From assembly GCA_004356555.1 (NCBI GenBank), contig SMWY01000065.1, positions 1-28,291 on the forward strand: DNA of 28,291 bases, in the 5' to 3' direction. Positions 6,375 to 15,336 of the stretch are shown in pieces (the first letter of the stretch is position 1; every line of letters begins with the position of its first letter). The translations under genes and the position numbers were made by a program. The DNA comes from Candidatus Dadabacteria bacterium (GTDB lineage Bacteria > Desulfobacterota_D > UBA1144 > Nemesobacterales > UBA2774). The notes under the pieces were generated by a model that had not been told where the DNA came from, did no database searches, and worked only from the letters and a program-made list of their open reading frames with translations.

Positions 6375-6833
6375 ATGAGTGAAATGCCTAAAGTAGGGGA
6401 CGTAGCGCCCGGAATTGAGGCTGAGACTTATGGCGGCGAAAAGATTAAGTTAAGCGATTATAAGGGTAAGAGAACGGTTGCCCTCTATTTTTATCCAAAG
6501 GACAATACCCCGGGGTGCACAAAAGAAGCCTGCTCTATGAGGGACGGAATGGATGAGCTTCAAAAACTGGGTATTCAGGTACTGGGAGTTAGTACTGACG
6601 GAGTTAAGTCGCACGAGAATTTCAGAAGTAAATTCGATCTAAATTTTCCTCTTCTTAGTGATAAAAGTAAAGATATTATCAATGCCTATGGAGTGGAAAG
6701 CGACTATGGCTCTGCCAGGCGAATAACTTTTTTAATAGATAAATCCGGCGTAATTAGACACATTTGGATGAAAGTCAGAACTTCCAGTCATTTCGAGGAA
6801 GTTGTCGAAAAGGTAAAAGAGCTTGGCCTTTAA
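6375..6833 (+). CDS. bcp: thioredoxin-dependent peroxiredoxin, Bcp/PrxQ type
   Basis: Reduces hydrogen peroxide and organic peroxides using thioredoxin. It has 152 residues, the normal length. The peroxidatic Cys is C48 in NTPGC and the PrxQ-type second Cys is C53 (C-x4-C). Other signatures are VALYFYPKDNTPGCT, LGVSTD and a C-terminal HFEEV. GAGGAG lies 10 bases before the ATG. It is the second peroxiredoxin gene within 1.5 kb of the first but from a different subfamily, so the two are not a recent duplication. No signal peptide. Confidence 0.95.
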   Translation: MSEMPKVGDVAPGIEAETYGGEKIKLSDYKGKRTVALYFYPKDNTPGCTKEACSMRDGMDELQKLGIQVLGVSTDGVKSHENFRSKFDLNFPLLSDKSKDIINAYGVESDYGSARRITFLIDKSGVIRHIWMKVRTSSHFEEVVEKVKELGL

Positions 6834-6893
6834 GTGTATTAACCTTTCATAGTTTTACAGATTTGGTTGAATTACTTATAATAGCTCAGTAAT

Positions 6894-7634
6894 ATGACCA
6901 AATTCCCAAAGGGTATATTCGTAACAGGTACTGATACAGGGGTTGGAAAAACTGTAGTTGCTGCAGCGATTGCATGGAACCTAACACAGGCCGGCAAACG
7001 TGTTGCGCTAATGAAGCCAGTACAGACCGGCACTATAGTAAGCGGGCCTACGGATATCGAATTCGTGCAAAAGGTCCTGGGCGCTGATTATTCGCTTGAT
7101 GTTTCATGCCCTTACATGTTTTCTGACCCGGTAGCTCCTTTAGTTGCTTCCATGCTCGTAGGAGAAAGAATTGATATCAAAAAGATCAAGGACGCTTATA
7201 GTCGCTTGAGTTCAGATAATGATTTTGTCATTGTAGAAGGTGCAGGGGGACTGCTCGTGCCTATCCTTGAAGATTATTTTATGTCCGATCTCGCATTAGA
7301 TTTAGATTTGCCTGTTCTCATTGTTACACGCCCTAATCTTGGGACGTTAAATCATACCTTTTTAACATTGGAGTCGGCTAAAAAGAGAGGGCTTGATGTA
7401 GCTGGTATTGTGATTAGTAATTTCCCTTGGGACCCGGGGTTACCTGAACAAACTAACCCTGAGCTCATTCTTAGTATGACCGGAGATAATATACTGGGTG
7501 TAATTCCTAATGATAATTCGATATCAGTAGTAAATGGTGATATTGGTAATATCAGGGATACAGCATCATCAGTATTATCCAAAGAGCTGGGCGGTTCTTT
7601 TGTTTTAGAAGAATTTCTATCTTCTTTAGAGTAG
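6894..7634 (+). CDS. bioD: dethiobiotin synthetase
   Basis: ATP-dependent closure of the ureido ring from 7,8-diaminopelargonate and CO2, the step before biotin synthase. It has 246 residues. P-loop GTDTGVGKT is at 12-20, the substrate loop MKPVQTG at about 40-46, and VEGAGGLLVPI (the BioD Mg/ATP motif) at about 113-123. The ribosome site is weak. No other bio genes are next to it; it follows bcp by 60 bases and may share that transcript. Confidence 0.93.
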   Translation: MTKFPKGIFVTGTDTGVGKTVVAAAIAWNLTQAGKRVALMKPVQTGTIVSGPTDIEFVQKVLGADYSLDVSCPYMFSDPVAPLVASMLVGERIDIKKIKDAYSRLSSDNDFVIVEGAGGLLVPILEDYFMSDLALDLDLPVLIVTRPNLGTLNHTFLTLESAKKRGLDVAGIVISNFPWDPGLPEQTNPELILSMTGDNILGVIPNDNSISVVNGDIGNIRDTASSVLSKELGGSFVLEEFLSSLE

Positions 7635-7727
7635 TTTGATAACCCACTTTTTACAACAAATAATAAACGTAATATTCCGCATTAAGTTAACAAAATAGCA
7701 GTAATTACAAAAAAAGTGCTCCAAAAC

Positions 7728-7755
7728 TTGACAGATTTCTACGGCATGATATAAA
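7728..7755 (+). promoter_or_regulatory. promoter of the ACIII operon
   Basis: TTGACA at 7728-7733 and TATAAA at 7750-7755 with a 16-base spacer, about 70 bases before actA. This is the best sigma70-type match in the window and lies in a 190-base intergenic gap, so it very likely drives the act operon. The leader (about 7765-7826) shows no structure I can name. Confidence 0.6.
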
Positions 7756-7826
7756 TAGTAGGCGTTTTAAGAGTTTAGGACTTAATCTTTCCTACATCGA
7801 CACATTCCATAGCTAGGGTAAAAAGG

Positions 7827-8393
7827 ATGAAAAAAGGGATCAAAATACTTTCAGTACCTGTACTATCTATAGTTATTCTTCTTGGTTTTTATTTCTATAA
7901 TGCTGAAAGTAGTGACCAGGGTCCTGTTCAACCAATACGTTTTAGCCATAAGATACACGCCGGTGAAGATCAGATGCCTTGTGAATATTGTCACAGTTTT
8001 GTAGAAGTGTCCCCAAATCCGGGTATACCGTCTGTACAAAAATGTATGGGCTGCCATCAACATATAGCAGGCCGCGATGTCGATTACGATTTTGACGGTA
8101 CCACAATTAATATTAAAAATGAAATAAGCAAAGTCAGGGAATACTGGGCAAATAAAGAGCCCATACCTTGGATAAAGGTCAATTCACAGCCGGGTTATTT
8201 ACACTTTACGCACAAACGCCATATCAAGCGCGGCTTTGAGTGTGCGCAGTGTCACGGAGACGTAGCTAGCATGGATCAAGTCCATAAAGTTTACAGATTA
8301 AATATGGGATTTTGTATCACTTGTCATGCGGAAAACGCTAAAGATGACGAAGAACTTGCACACTTAAAGGATTGTTTGACCTGCCATTATTAA
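7827..8393 (+). CDS. actA: alternative complex III subunit ActA, pentaheme cytochrome c
   Basis: Periplasm-facing electron carrier of ACIII. 188 residues with one N-terminal hydrophobic helix (about 7-24) serving as anchor or signal. Five C-x-x-C-H sites occur at C52, C73, C139, C163 and C183, and extra His residues (for example H41, H44, H127, H130, H132, H153) can serve as distal ligands. Five hemes and position as first gene before actB are the ActA signature. AAAGG lies just before the ATG. The stop is followed 12 bases later by actB, whose ribosome site starts right after the stop. In the known complex the ActA hemes lie between ActB and ActE. Confidence 0.93.
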   Translation: MKKGIKILSVPVLSIVILLGFYFYNAESSDQGPVQPIRFSHKIHAGEDQMPCEYCHSFVEVSPNPGIPSVQKCMGCHQHIAGRDVDYDFDGTTINIKNEISKVREYWANKEPIPWIKVNSQPGYLHFTHKRHIKRGFECAQCHGDVASMDQVHKVYRLNMGFCITCHAENAKDDEELAHLKDCLTCHY

Positions 8394-8405
8394 GTGGAGG
8401 ATGAG

Positions 8406-11342
8406 ATGTCCGAAGATAAAAAAGGTGGTATTAAAAGAAGGGATTTCCTCAAGATAATTGGTGTAGCTGGAGGTACTGCTGTAGTTGCTTCCTCTTGCTC
8501 AGAGCCGGTTGAGCAAATAATCCCTTATGTTATTCCGCCGGAAGGTATTATTCCCGGAGTTCCTAATTGGTACGCCAGCACATGCAGAGAGTGTCCTGCG
8601 GGCTGCGGAATATTAGTTAAAAACCGTGAAGGACGGGCAATTAAGATTGAAGGGAATTCTAAAAGCCCGATTAACAACGGTGCAAGTTGTGCCCGTGGTC
8701 AAGCAGCTCTCCAAGGTCTTTACAATCCCGATCGTATAAGATCCCCACTTTCCAAAAATGATGCTGGTAAACTTCGGCCACTTGGATGGGAAGGTGCGGA
8801 AAAGACATTAACTGAGAAAATTGAAGAACTTAGAGGTAACAGTAAAACTGGAAATATCGTATTTTTGTCTAATCACATATCGGGCTCACTGAATAAATTG
8901 GTAGGCGAATGGATGGACGCCTTGGGCGGAAAGCATATTGAATATGAAACATTTGCTCACGAACCTCTAAAAGAAGCAAACAAAATTTCTTTCGGAATCG
9001 ATAAGATTCCGACATATCACATAGATAAATCAAAGTATCTGCTTTCATTCGGAGCGGATTTTATTGAAACATGGCTTTCTCCTGTTGAGTATACGAAGCA
9101 ATTTAGCAAGATGCATAGTTATAAGGACAAAACCATGGGCAAATTTGTTCACGTAGAGCCCAGAGCTTCACTGACAGCTTCGAGTGCGGATGAGTGGATT
9201 TCGGCAAAGCCGGGTACAGAGGGTTTCTTAGCACTTGGAATTGCAAATGCCATAGTGAATAGTGGGCAATCACCAAATGGGGGCGGAGGATTAAGGGGTT
9301 TATTGTCTAAATACTCACCTGATCAGGTCTCATCAGTGACTGGTGTGCCAGTGCAAACAATTACACAAATAGCTAAAGAATTTTCCACAATGCAGCCAAG
9401 CCTTGCAATTGGAGGCGGAGTTTCAGTAACGTCTACAAATGCAACCCAAACGCTAGTAGCTATAAATATCCTTAATTATGTTGCAGGTAATATAGGAGAG
9501 ACAGTTGATTTTGGCGATACCTTAACACTCTCAAATGTGAATTCATTCCAGGACATTACTTCACTCGTAAGTTCCATGGAAAATGGTGAAATTGATATAC
9601 TTTTCCTATACGATGTAAATCCTGCCTATACATTACCTAAAGTATTAAAATTCAGTGAGGCTCTTGAGAAAGTTCCTTTTGTTGTAAGTTTCTCAAGCTT
9701 CTTAGATGAAACAACTGAGGCGGCTAATCTTATTCTCCCTGACAATACGCCGCTTGAGAGCTGGGGAGATTATTCAGCGAAAGAGAGCGTACACGGATTA
9801 ATACAACCGGTTATGTCCCCTGTTTTTAATACCAAAGGTACAGGAGATGTAATTTTATCGGTAAGTGGGCAGGTTGAAGAATTAAACGGCAGATTTACAC
9901 AAACCACATTCTACGATTATCTCCGTGATTCATGGAAAGAGATTTGGGCAGGAGCTCAAGGAGCAGGCGATTTTGAGACCTTCTGGAAAGATTGTCTTGA
10001 AAACGGTGGATATTATTTAGAAGTCCCATCAAGACGGGTCTCAATATCTTCAGCAATTTCAAGTGTTAAGTTTACAGAGCCTGAGTTTACGGGCGATGGG
10101 GATTTTTACTTTATGGCGTATCCTTCCTACAGGTACTATGACGGGAGGGGGGCCAATAAACCTTGGCTGCAAGAGTTGCCCGAAGCTCTTTCTACAGGTG
10201 TTTGGAGCTCATGGGTTGAGGTGCATCCCGATACTGCTAAGAAGCTAAATGTTAAACTTGGAGATTTCCTCTCCATAGAGTCTCCTGAGGGAGTCATTGA
10301 AATCCAGGTCTATATATATCAGGGAATCAGACCTGACACACTTTCAGTAATGATAGGACAGGGGCATACAAGCTACGGCAGATACGCTAAGGACAGAGGC
10401 GTAAATCCAATCACTATACTTCCTTTGTCCACTGATGAGTTGTCCGGTGGTTTTGCCTGGCTTTCAACAAAAGTGAAAGCTGCAAAAGTTAATAAACACG
10501 AACAATTTGTTCAGACTCAATATACAACAACGCAGCATGATAGAGGTATGGTACAAGCTGTTACCCTAACTGAGCTACAACAGGGCTTACATCACGAAGA
10601 GCATCATGCGCCTGATTTTTATCCTCCCAGGGAATACGATAGATATCGCTGGGGAATGGCTATAGATCTTCAAAAATGTGTAGGGTGCGGCGCGTGTGTT
10701 ACCGCATGTTATGCAGAGAACAATATTGCTTTTGTCGGTAAGGAATTAGTTGCAAAAAGACGTGATATGGCTTGGATTAGGATTGAGAGGTACTTTGAAG
10801 AGGCCAATAACAACGCTGGTTTTCAAACCAGATTCCTGCCGATGCTTTGTCAGCAGTGCGGGAACGCGCCTTGTGAGCCTGTGTGCCCGGTATACGCAAC
10901 CTACCACAACCCTGAAGGGCTAAACGGTATGGTGTATAACAGGTGTGTGGGAACGAGGTATTGCGCTAATAACTGCACATATAAAGTTAGGAAATTCAAT
11001 TTTTATACTTATAAATGGCCAGAGCCCCTTAACTGGCAGCTTAACCCGGATGTTACGGTTAGAACTAAGGGAATCATGGAAAAGTGTACTTTCTGTGTTC
11101 AGAGAATTAATCACGGTAAGGACCTGGCCAAGGATGAGGGACGTGATGTCAGAGACGGTGACTTTAAAGTAGCATGCGAGCAGGCATGCCCAGCCGATGC
11201 GATTGTATTCGGAAACCTGGAAGATCATGAAAGTAAAGCTTCAAAGCTCTCGCATGATGATAGGGGTTATAAAGTACTGGCAGAAGTTAATACTCTACCT
11301 GCGATTACATATCTAAAAAAAGTGACACAGGATAAGGCATAA
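8406..11342 (+). CDS. actB: alternative complex III subunit ActB, Fe-S / molybdopterin-oxidoreductase-like
   Basis: Large 978-residue fusion, as in all ACIII. The N-terminus has a twin-arginine signal (RRDFLK at 11-16) and an A-S-S-C31 that might be lipidated. The first part (about 50-700) is like molybdopterin oxidoreductases, with four Cys C60, C63, C67 and C95 in the place of their first cluster. The C-terminal part is ferredoxin-like with four Cys sets: C758/761/764/768, C815/818/823/827, C847/853/857 and C894/897/924/928. In characterised complexes this half holds three [4Fe-4S] and one [3Fe-4S] clusters and the first half lacks molybdenum. I chose ATG 8406 (GGAGG 5 bases upstream) over a GTG at 8394. 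The stop overlaps the actC start (TAATG). Confidence 0.94.
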   Translation: MSEDKKGGIKRRDFLKIIGVAGGTAVVASSCSEPVEQIIPYVIPPEGIIPGVPNWYASTCRECPAGCGILVKNREGRAIKIEGNSKSPINNGASCARGQAALQGLYNPDRIRSPLSKNDAGKLRPLGWEGAEKTLTEKIEELRGNSKTGNIVFLSNHISGSLNKLVGEWMDALGGKHIEYETFAHEPLKEANKISFGIDKIPTYHIDKSKYLLSFGADFIETWLSPVEYTKQFSKMHSYKDKTMGKFVHVEPRASLTASSADEWISAKPGTEGFLALGIANAIVNSGQSPNGGGGLRGLLSKYSPDQVSSVTGVPVQTITQIAKEFSTMQPSLAIGGGVSVTSTNATQTLVAINILNYVAGNIGETVDFGDTLTLSNVNSFQDITSLVSSMENGEIDILFLYDVNPAYTLPKVLKFSEALEKVPFVVSFSSFLDETTEAANLILPDNTPLESWGDYSAKESVHGLIQPVMSPVFNTKGTGDVILSVSGQVEELNGRFTQTTFYDYLRDSWKEIWAGAQGAGDFETFWKDCLENGGYYLEVPSRRVSISSAISSVKFTEPEFTGDGDFYFMAYPSYRYYDGRGANKPWLQELPEALSTGVWSSWVEVHPDTAKKLNVKLGDFLSIESPEGVIEIQVYIYQGIRPDTLSVMIGQGHTSYGRYAKDRGVNPITILPLSTDELSGGFAWLSTKVKAAKVNKHEQFVQTQYTTTQHDRGMVQAVTLTELQQGLHHEEHHAPDFYPPREYDRYRWGMAIDLQKCVGCGACVTACYAENNIAFVGKELVAKRRDMAWIRIERYFEEANNNAGFQTRFLPMLCQQCGNAPCEPVCPVYATYHNPEGLNGMVYNRCVGTRYCANNCTYKVRKFNFYTYKWPEPLNWQLNPDVTVRTKGIMEKCTFCVQRINHGKDLAKDEGRDVRDGDFKVACEQACPADAIVFGNLEDHESKASKLSHDDRGYKVLAEVNTLPAITYLKKVTQDKA

Positions 11343-12673
11343 TGAGTGAGCAAAACACATTAACTTATGCAAGAGTTAACGATGATATAATACGTATGCT
11401 GGATAAACCCACTTTCAAGTGGTGGGCATTATTTTTACCTACTCTTTTCTTTGTCGGATTCGGCCTATTTTGTTTTATCTATCAGGTCTATTCAGGATTG
11501 GGAGTGGCCGGATACAGACACCCTGTTTTCTGGGGTGTATATATTACCGACTTTGTATTCTGGGTTGGTATTGCACACTCGGGTACCTTAATTTCCGCAA
11601 TTCTTTACCTCTTTAGAGCAAACTTCCGAATGTCTATATACAGGATAGCTGAAGCTATGACGGTTTTTGCGGTTTTGACTGCAGGACTTTTCCCAATAAT
11701 CCACTTAGGAAGACCCTGGAACTTTTACTGGCTTTTCCCCTATCCAAATCAACGCGAGCTTTGGGTGAATTTTAAATCACCCTTGGTCTGGGATGTTTTT
11801 GCTGTCAGCACTTACCTTACTGTCAGCGCGCTTTTCTTCTTTATCGGAATGATCCCGGACATAGCGGCTGTCAGGGATAGGGTTACAGAAGCACCTAGGA
11901 AAATTATCTACTCAATACTTTCTTTAGGATGGAAAGGCTCTAACTGGGAGTGGTTACATTATACAAGGGCTTACCTGTTCTTTGCCGCATTTGCCACGCC
12001 TCTTGTCCTTTCGGTTCACAGCGTTGTGTCCTGGGACTTTGCAATGTCTAATCTGCCCGGATGGCACACTACAATATTTGCGCCGTACTTTGTTGCCGGG
12101 GCTATATTTTCAGGACTAGGAATGGTAATAATGCTCACAGTTCCTATTAGAAAGATATTCCATTTAGAAGACTACATTACTCTTGATAATTATGATGGGA
12201 TGGCAAAGCTCTTAATCCTCACTTCGGGGATTATCGGTTATGCGTACGGCGCGGAGTTTTTCATGGCCTGGTACAGCGGAAATCCTGCTGAGTGGGGTCA
12301 ATACTACTACAGAATAACCGGTGAGTATGCGATTTTTTACTGGATCATGATTGTATGCAACGTTGTTATCCCGATACCTCTGTGGTTTAAGAGTGTTCGC
12401 AGAAATTTAAAAATTCTATTCATAATGTCGATTTTTATTAATATAGGAATGTGGTTTGAAAGATTTAATATCATTGTGATTTCCCTATCTCATGGATTTG
12501 ATCCGGCGGCATGGGGAATTTACAAACCTTCATGGGTGGAGGTGGGTATTACCGTAGGAAGTTTTGCATGGTTCTTAATGTTCTTCTTGCTGTTCCTAAA
12601 AACTCTTCCCGCGGTTTCTATAGCTGAAATGAAGGAAATATTGCCTGTACCTAAAAAGGAGGCGCAGACATAA
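11342..12673 (+). CDS. actC: alternative complex III subunit ActC, NrfD-like quinol-binding membrane protein
   Basis: Polytopic protein of 443 residues with ten hydrophobic segments that I can count, the number known for ActC. It belongs to the NrfD/PsrC family, which binds quinol in the membrane and, in ACIII, carries a proposed proton path. Typical signatures are the W-G-V-Y-I-T-D-F-V-F-W-V-G-I-A-H-S-G loop, H-L-G-R-P-W and S-V-H-S-V-V-S-W-D-F-A. The charged residues within these helices are those usually linked to quinol oxidation. Its ATG shares one base with the actB stop, and its own stop shares one base with the actD start, which implies translational coupling for fixed stoichiometry. 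Confidence 0.94.
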   Translation: MSEQNTLTYARVNDDIIRMLDKPTFKWWALFLPTLFFVGFGLFCFIYQVYSGLGVAGYRHPVFWGVYITDFVFWVGIAHSGTLISAILYLFRANFRMSIYRIAEAMTVFAVLTAGLFPIIHLGRPWNFYWLFPYPNQRELWVNFKSPLVWDVFAVSTYLTVSALFFFIGMIPDIAAVRDRVTEAPRKIIYSILSLGWKGSNWEWLHYTRAYLFFAAFATPLVLSVHSVVSWDFAMSNLPGWHTTIFAPYFVAGAIFSGLGMVIMLTVPIRKIFHLEDYITLDNYDGMAKLLILTSGIIGYAYGAEFFMAWYSGNPAEWGQYYYRITGEYAIFYWIMIVCNVVIPIPLWFKSVRRNLKILFIMSIFINIGMWFERFNIIVISLSHGFDPAAWGIYKPSWVEVGITVGSFAWFLMFFLLFLKTLPAVSIAEMKEILPVPKKEAQT

Positions 12674-13185
12674 TGAGTGATAAACAGGGAGTTCTTGGAA
12701 TATTCTCATATTTGGATGCAACCCTAGAGACGGTAAGAAAGCTAAAAGATGCCGGTTTTAATAACCTCAGAGTATTTTCACCGTTTCCAAGTCATGAGAT
12801 AGAAGAGGTTATGGATGAGCCTGAGAGCATTGTGCGCTTTTTTACACTCGGCGGAGCCATGCTGGGAGTTGCATGCGGTGTAGGTTTTACGGTCCTTATG
12901 TCCACGGATTGGCCTATATCGGTTAGTGCAAAGCCTATAGTATCTTTACCGCCTTTCATGATTATTATTTTTGAGCTTACAATTTTAATGGGAGCTTTAG
13001 CAACCCTTCTTGGCTTGCTTGTTAACTCCCGTCTGAGACGGAACGCTCCGAAAAGTATGTATGACACCAGGTTTTCTGTAGATAAATTCGGGGTTATGAT
13101 CACATGCTCAAAAGACGGCGTGAAAGATGTTGAGGAGATATTGAATTCCCAGGGCGCTGAAGAGATTAAGATTGACGGTGTATGA
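12673..13185 (+). CDS. actD: alternative complex III subunit ActD (DUF3341)
   Basis: 170 residues. The N-terminal 50 residues form a soluble ferredoxin-like alpha/beta part (LGIFSYLDATLETVRKL, a strand VFSPFPSHEIEE), then two transmembrane helices at about 55-77 and 92-117, then a soluble tail with F-G-V-M-I-T-C. This is the DUF3341 layout, found only in ACIII operons. No cofactor is known; it packs against ActC and ActA/ActB. The ribosome site AAAGGAGG lies inside the end of actC. Confidence 0.92.
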   Translation: MSDKQGVLGIFSYLDATLETVRKLKDAGFNNLRVFSPFPSHEIEEVMDEPESIVRFFTLGGAMLGVACGVGFTVLMSTDWPISVSAKPIVSLPPFMIIIFELTILMGALATLLGLLVNSRLRRNAPKSMYDTRFSVDKFGVMITCSKDGVKDVEEILNSQGAEEIKIDGV

Positions 13186-13218
13186 ACGGTTTTTTGACTA
13201 TTAGGAGGTAAAACAGGA

Positions 13219-13788
13219 TTGTTTCTACAAAATAGGAAATATTATCTACTTTTAATACCTGTTTTAAGTTTGATGGGTACCTTAAAGGCAATGTCGTTCC
13301 CATGGTCTTATGATATGTGGATTCAGCCTTCGATTCTCCCTTATGAGGAGCCTGTCATTTATCCGCAGCTTTCTGTTTCTACAACAGGGCTTAGAATAAA
13401 ACCACTGCCGAGAGAGGATTTTGAAAATATTGCAGTAAACCCTGTACCCGCGTCTGAAGCGTCTCTTAAGAATGGGGAGAAGGTCTTTAACACATATTGT
13501 TTCGTATGTCATGGCATGGAAGGTAAGGGAGACGGGCCGGTAATCAAAAGGGGATTCTATCCTTTAAATCTTACCACCCCTGGTGTAGTAGCAAGGGACG
13601 ACGGATATATATACGCATACATAAGATACGGTGGAAAGGTTATGATGCCTAGCTACCGCGAAAGTATAACTTCAGAAGATGCGTGGGATGTTGTGAATTA
13701 TGTAAGAAAACTGCAAGGCAGTCCAGTGAAGGAGACCGCAACTGAAACCCCTGCAACCGAGGACACTGAACAGGAGAGCGCTGAGTAA
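13219..13788 (+). CDS. actE: alternative complex III subunit ActE, monoheme cytochrome c
   Basis: 189 residues. A hydrophobic N-terminus (about 8-24) is followed by the ActE stretch D-M-W-I-Q-P-S and then a class I cytochrome c domain with C94-F-V-C97-H98 and a likely axial Met in MMPSY (M142 or M143). It takes electrons from the ActA hemes and passes them to the external acceptor, in other bacteria an oxidase or soluble cytochrome. The start is TTG at 13219, set by AGGAGG ten bases upstream; the first ATG would cut off the signal. The tail after the heme domain is Thr/Glu rich and low in complexity. actF begins one base after the stop. Confidence 0.9.
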   Translation: MFLQNRKYYLLLIPVLSLMGTLKAMSFPWSYDMWIQPSILPYEEPVIYPQLSVSTTGLRIKPLPREDFENIAVNPVPASEASLKNGEKVFNTYCFVCHGMEGKGDGPVIKRGFYPLNLTTPGVVARDDGYIYAYIRYGGKVMMPSYRESITSEDAWDVVNYVRKLQGSPVKETATETPATEDTEQESAE

Positions 13789-13789
13789 G

Positions 13790-15034
13790 ATGGATGATAA
13801 AATAAGAGATGATATTCTAGCCAAAAGATCGCTGATTCCTAGTTGGTCTATTTATTTGTTTCTCATTATTGCGGTTATCGGCTTTGGCACTTTTGCATTC
13901 AAGATTATGGGGTCCAATCCTGAAAAAGCATGGGAAATATTTTTAATTAACTTTCTATTCTGGACCGGTATTGCGCAGGCTGGAATTGTTTTTTCCTGTA
14001 TTCTCCGAATAACTAACGCAAGATGGGCGAGGCCGCTGCTTAGAATAAGTGAGGGGCTTGGTTCATTTCTTCCTATATCTCTTATTTTGCTGCTGATCGT
14101 TTTTGCAGGTCGAGATTATATACTGCCTTATGCCACTGAGCACTATCATTACCCAAAAGATGTCTGGCTTAATATGACATTTGTAATTGGGAGAAACGTA
14201 ATCGGATTCATAATTCTACTAATACTAAGTTTCTTTTATCTCTACTATTCTTTAAGGCAGGATCTTGGAGGGGTAGGGGATAAACTAAACGGTTTGGCGG
14301 GCTGGATTGCATCCGGATGGTCTGGAGAAGATGAAAGGAAGGCAATTTGGAAAAAATTGGGACGGTTCGCTCCTGCAGTTCTTATTCTCTACGCTTTGGT
14401 ATTTAGCTTTTTCGCCTGGGACTTGATAATGTCACTTGATCCTCATTGGTTTAGCACGCTTTTTGGCCCCTACTATTTTATGTCCAGTTTTGTAGCCGCA
14501 CTTGCAACTACTATTATTCTTTCGATAATGCTGAGAAGGAGACTTGGCTTAGAGGAGTATCTTGATGACCACCATTACCATGATATTGGTAAGATGCTTC
14601 AAGGTTTCTCTTTATTCTGGGTCTATCTCTTTTTCTCGCAGCTTCTGCCAATCTGGTACGCGAACATGCCGGAAGAAACAGTATTTGTTATTAAGCGTGT
14701 TCAAGAAGAGCCATTCCAGCAGCTTGCCTGGGCAGTATTGGCATGCTGTTTTATCTTTCCATTTCTTTCGCTTATGCCAAGAACCAATAAAATTGTGAAA
14801 CCTATTGTAGTATTCATAGCCGGAGTTTCTCTAATAGGATTCTGGCTGGATAAATTTGTACTTGTAGTTCCCTCATTATCTAATACAATTAATATAGGAA
14901 TTACTCAGATACTTATAACGCTTGGTTTCCTAGGAGCGTTTGTTATGATGTTCCTATTATTTATAAGAGCTTTTCCGTCAATACCAGTAGGTGATCCGTT
15001 TTTTGGCGGCAAAGTGAAATCCGGAGGACATTAA
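13790..15034 (+). CDS. actF: alternative complex III subunit ActF, NrfD-like membrane protein
   Basis: 414 residues with ten hydrophobic segments, a paralogue of ActC in the same NrfD fold. Conserved features include F-L-F-W-T-G-I-A-Q-A-G in helix 2, the A-W-D-L-I-M-S-L-D-P-H-W loop and an H-rich loop DDHHYHD. In known complexes ActF has the proton-path helices but no clear quinol site. It starts one base after actE, and its stop shares a base with the next small gene. Length and position are those of ActF. Confidence 0.93.
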   Translation: MDDKIRDDILAKRSLIPSWSIYLFLIIAVIGFGTFAFKIMGSNPEKAWEIFLINFLFWTGIAQAGIVFSCILRITNARWARPLLRISEGLGSFLPISLILLLIVFAGRDYILPYATEHYHYPKDVWLNMTFVIGRNVIGFIILLILSFFYLYYSLRQDLGGVGDKLNGLAGWIASGWSGEDERKAIWKKLGRFAPAVLILYALVFSFFAWDLIMSLDPHWFSTLFGPYYFMSSFVAALATTIILSIMLRRRLGLEEYLDDHHYHDIGKMLQGFSLFWVYLFFSQLLPIWYANMPEETVFVIKRVQEEPFQQLAWAVLACCFIFPFLSLMPRTNKIVKPIVVFIAGVSLIGFWLDKFVLVVPSLSNTINIGITQILITLGFLGAFVMMFLLFIRAFPSIPVGDPFFGGKVKSGGH

Positions 15035-15177
15035 TGGACGAAAAGCATCTTGATATGATCACTCAGGGAGTGGTGGTAGCTATTTGTCTAGGAATTGCGG
15101 GGTTTTTATCATTAATTGCAGCCGTTGCGCTCTTTGGTCCTCAAATTGCCCCTTTGATGAACAAGCTCCCCTGGTAA
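15034..15177 (+). CDS. 47-residue single-helix membrane peptide, ActG-like ACIII small subunit
   Basis: A short gene whose ATG overlaps the actF stop (TAATG), with CCGGAGGA 7-8 bases upstream. It starts MDEKHLDMITQ, has one helix of about 25 hydrophobic residues (VVVAICLGIAGFLSLIAAV, continuing to ALFG), then ends APLMNKLPW. Single-helix small subunits (ActG and others) are known in ACIII structures and are encoded after actF. The overlap, ribosome site and position make a structural subunit likely. I cannot show sequence similarity to ActG, so no symbol is given. Confidence 0.72.
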   Translation: MDEKHLDMITQGVVVAICLGIAGFLSLIAAVALFGPQIAPLMNKLPW

Positions 15178-15336
15178 CTGATATTCTATAAACTTTTTCT
15201 GGTAAATCTCTACTCAATACTCTGTAATTAGTTTTTATATCTCACTTGCTATACTCTCAAGATCGGTAATTTGAAAGTAGCTTGATTTAGTGTGACAATG
15301 CTAATGTTTTTAAATTTAAAATTAAAGGGGGGTATT

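Noticed and set aside
8394..8405. GTG start for actB at 8394
   Set aside because: It lies within the ribosome site of the ATG at 8406, which gives a normal twin-arginine leader.
10063..10248. Short plus- and minus-strand frames inside actB, copA and other genes
   Set aside because: They lie wholly within genes with strong family motifs in another frame and have no start signals or recognisable domains.
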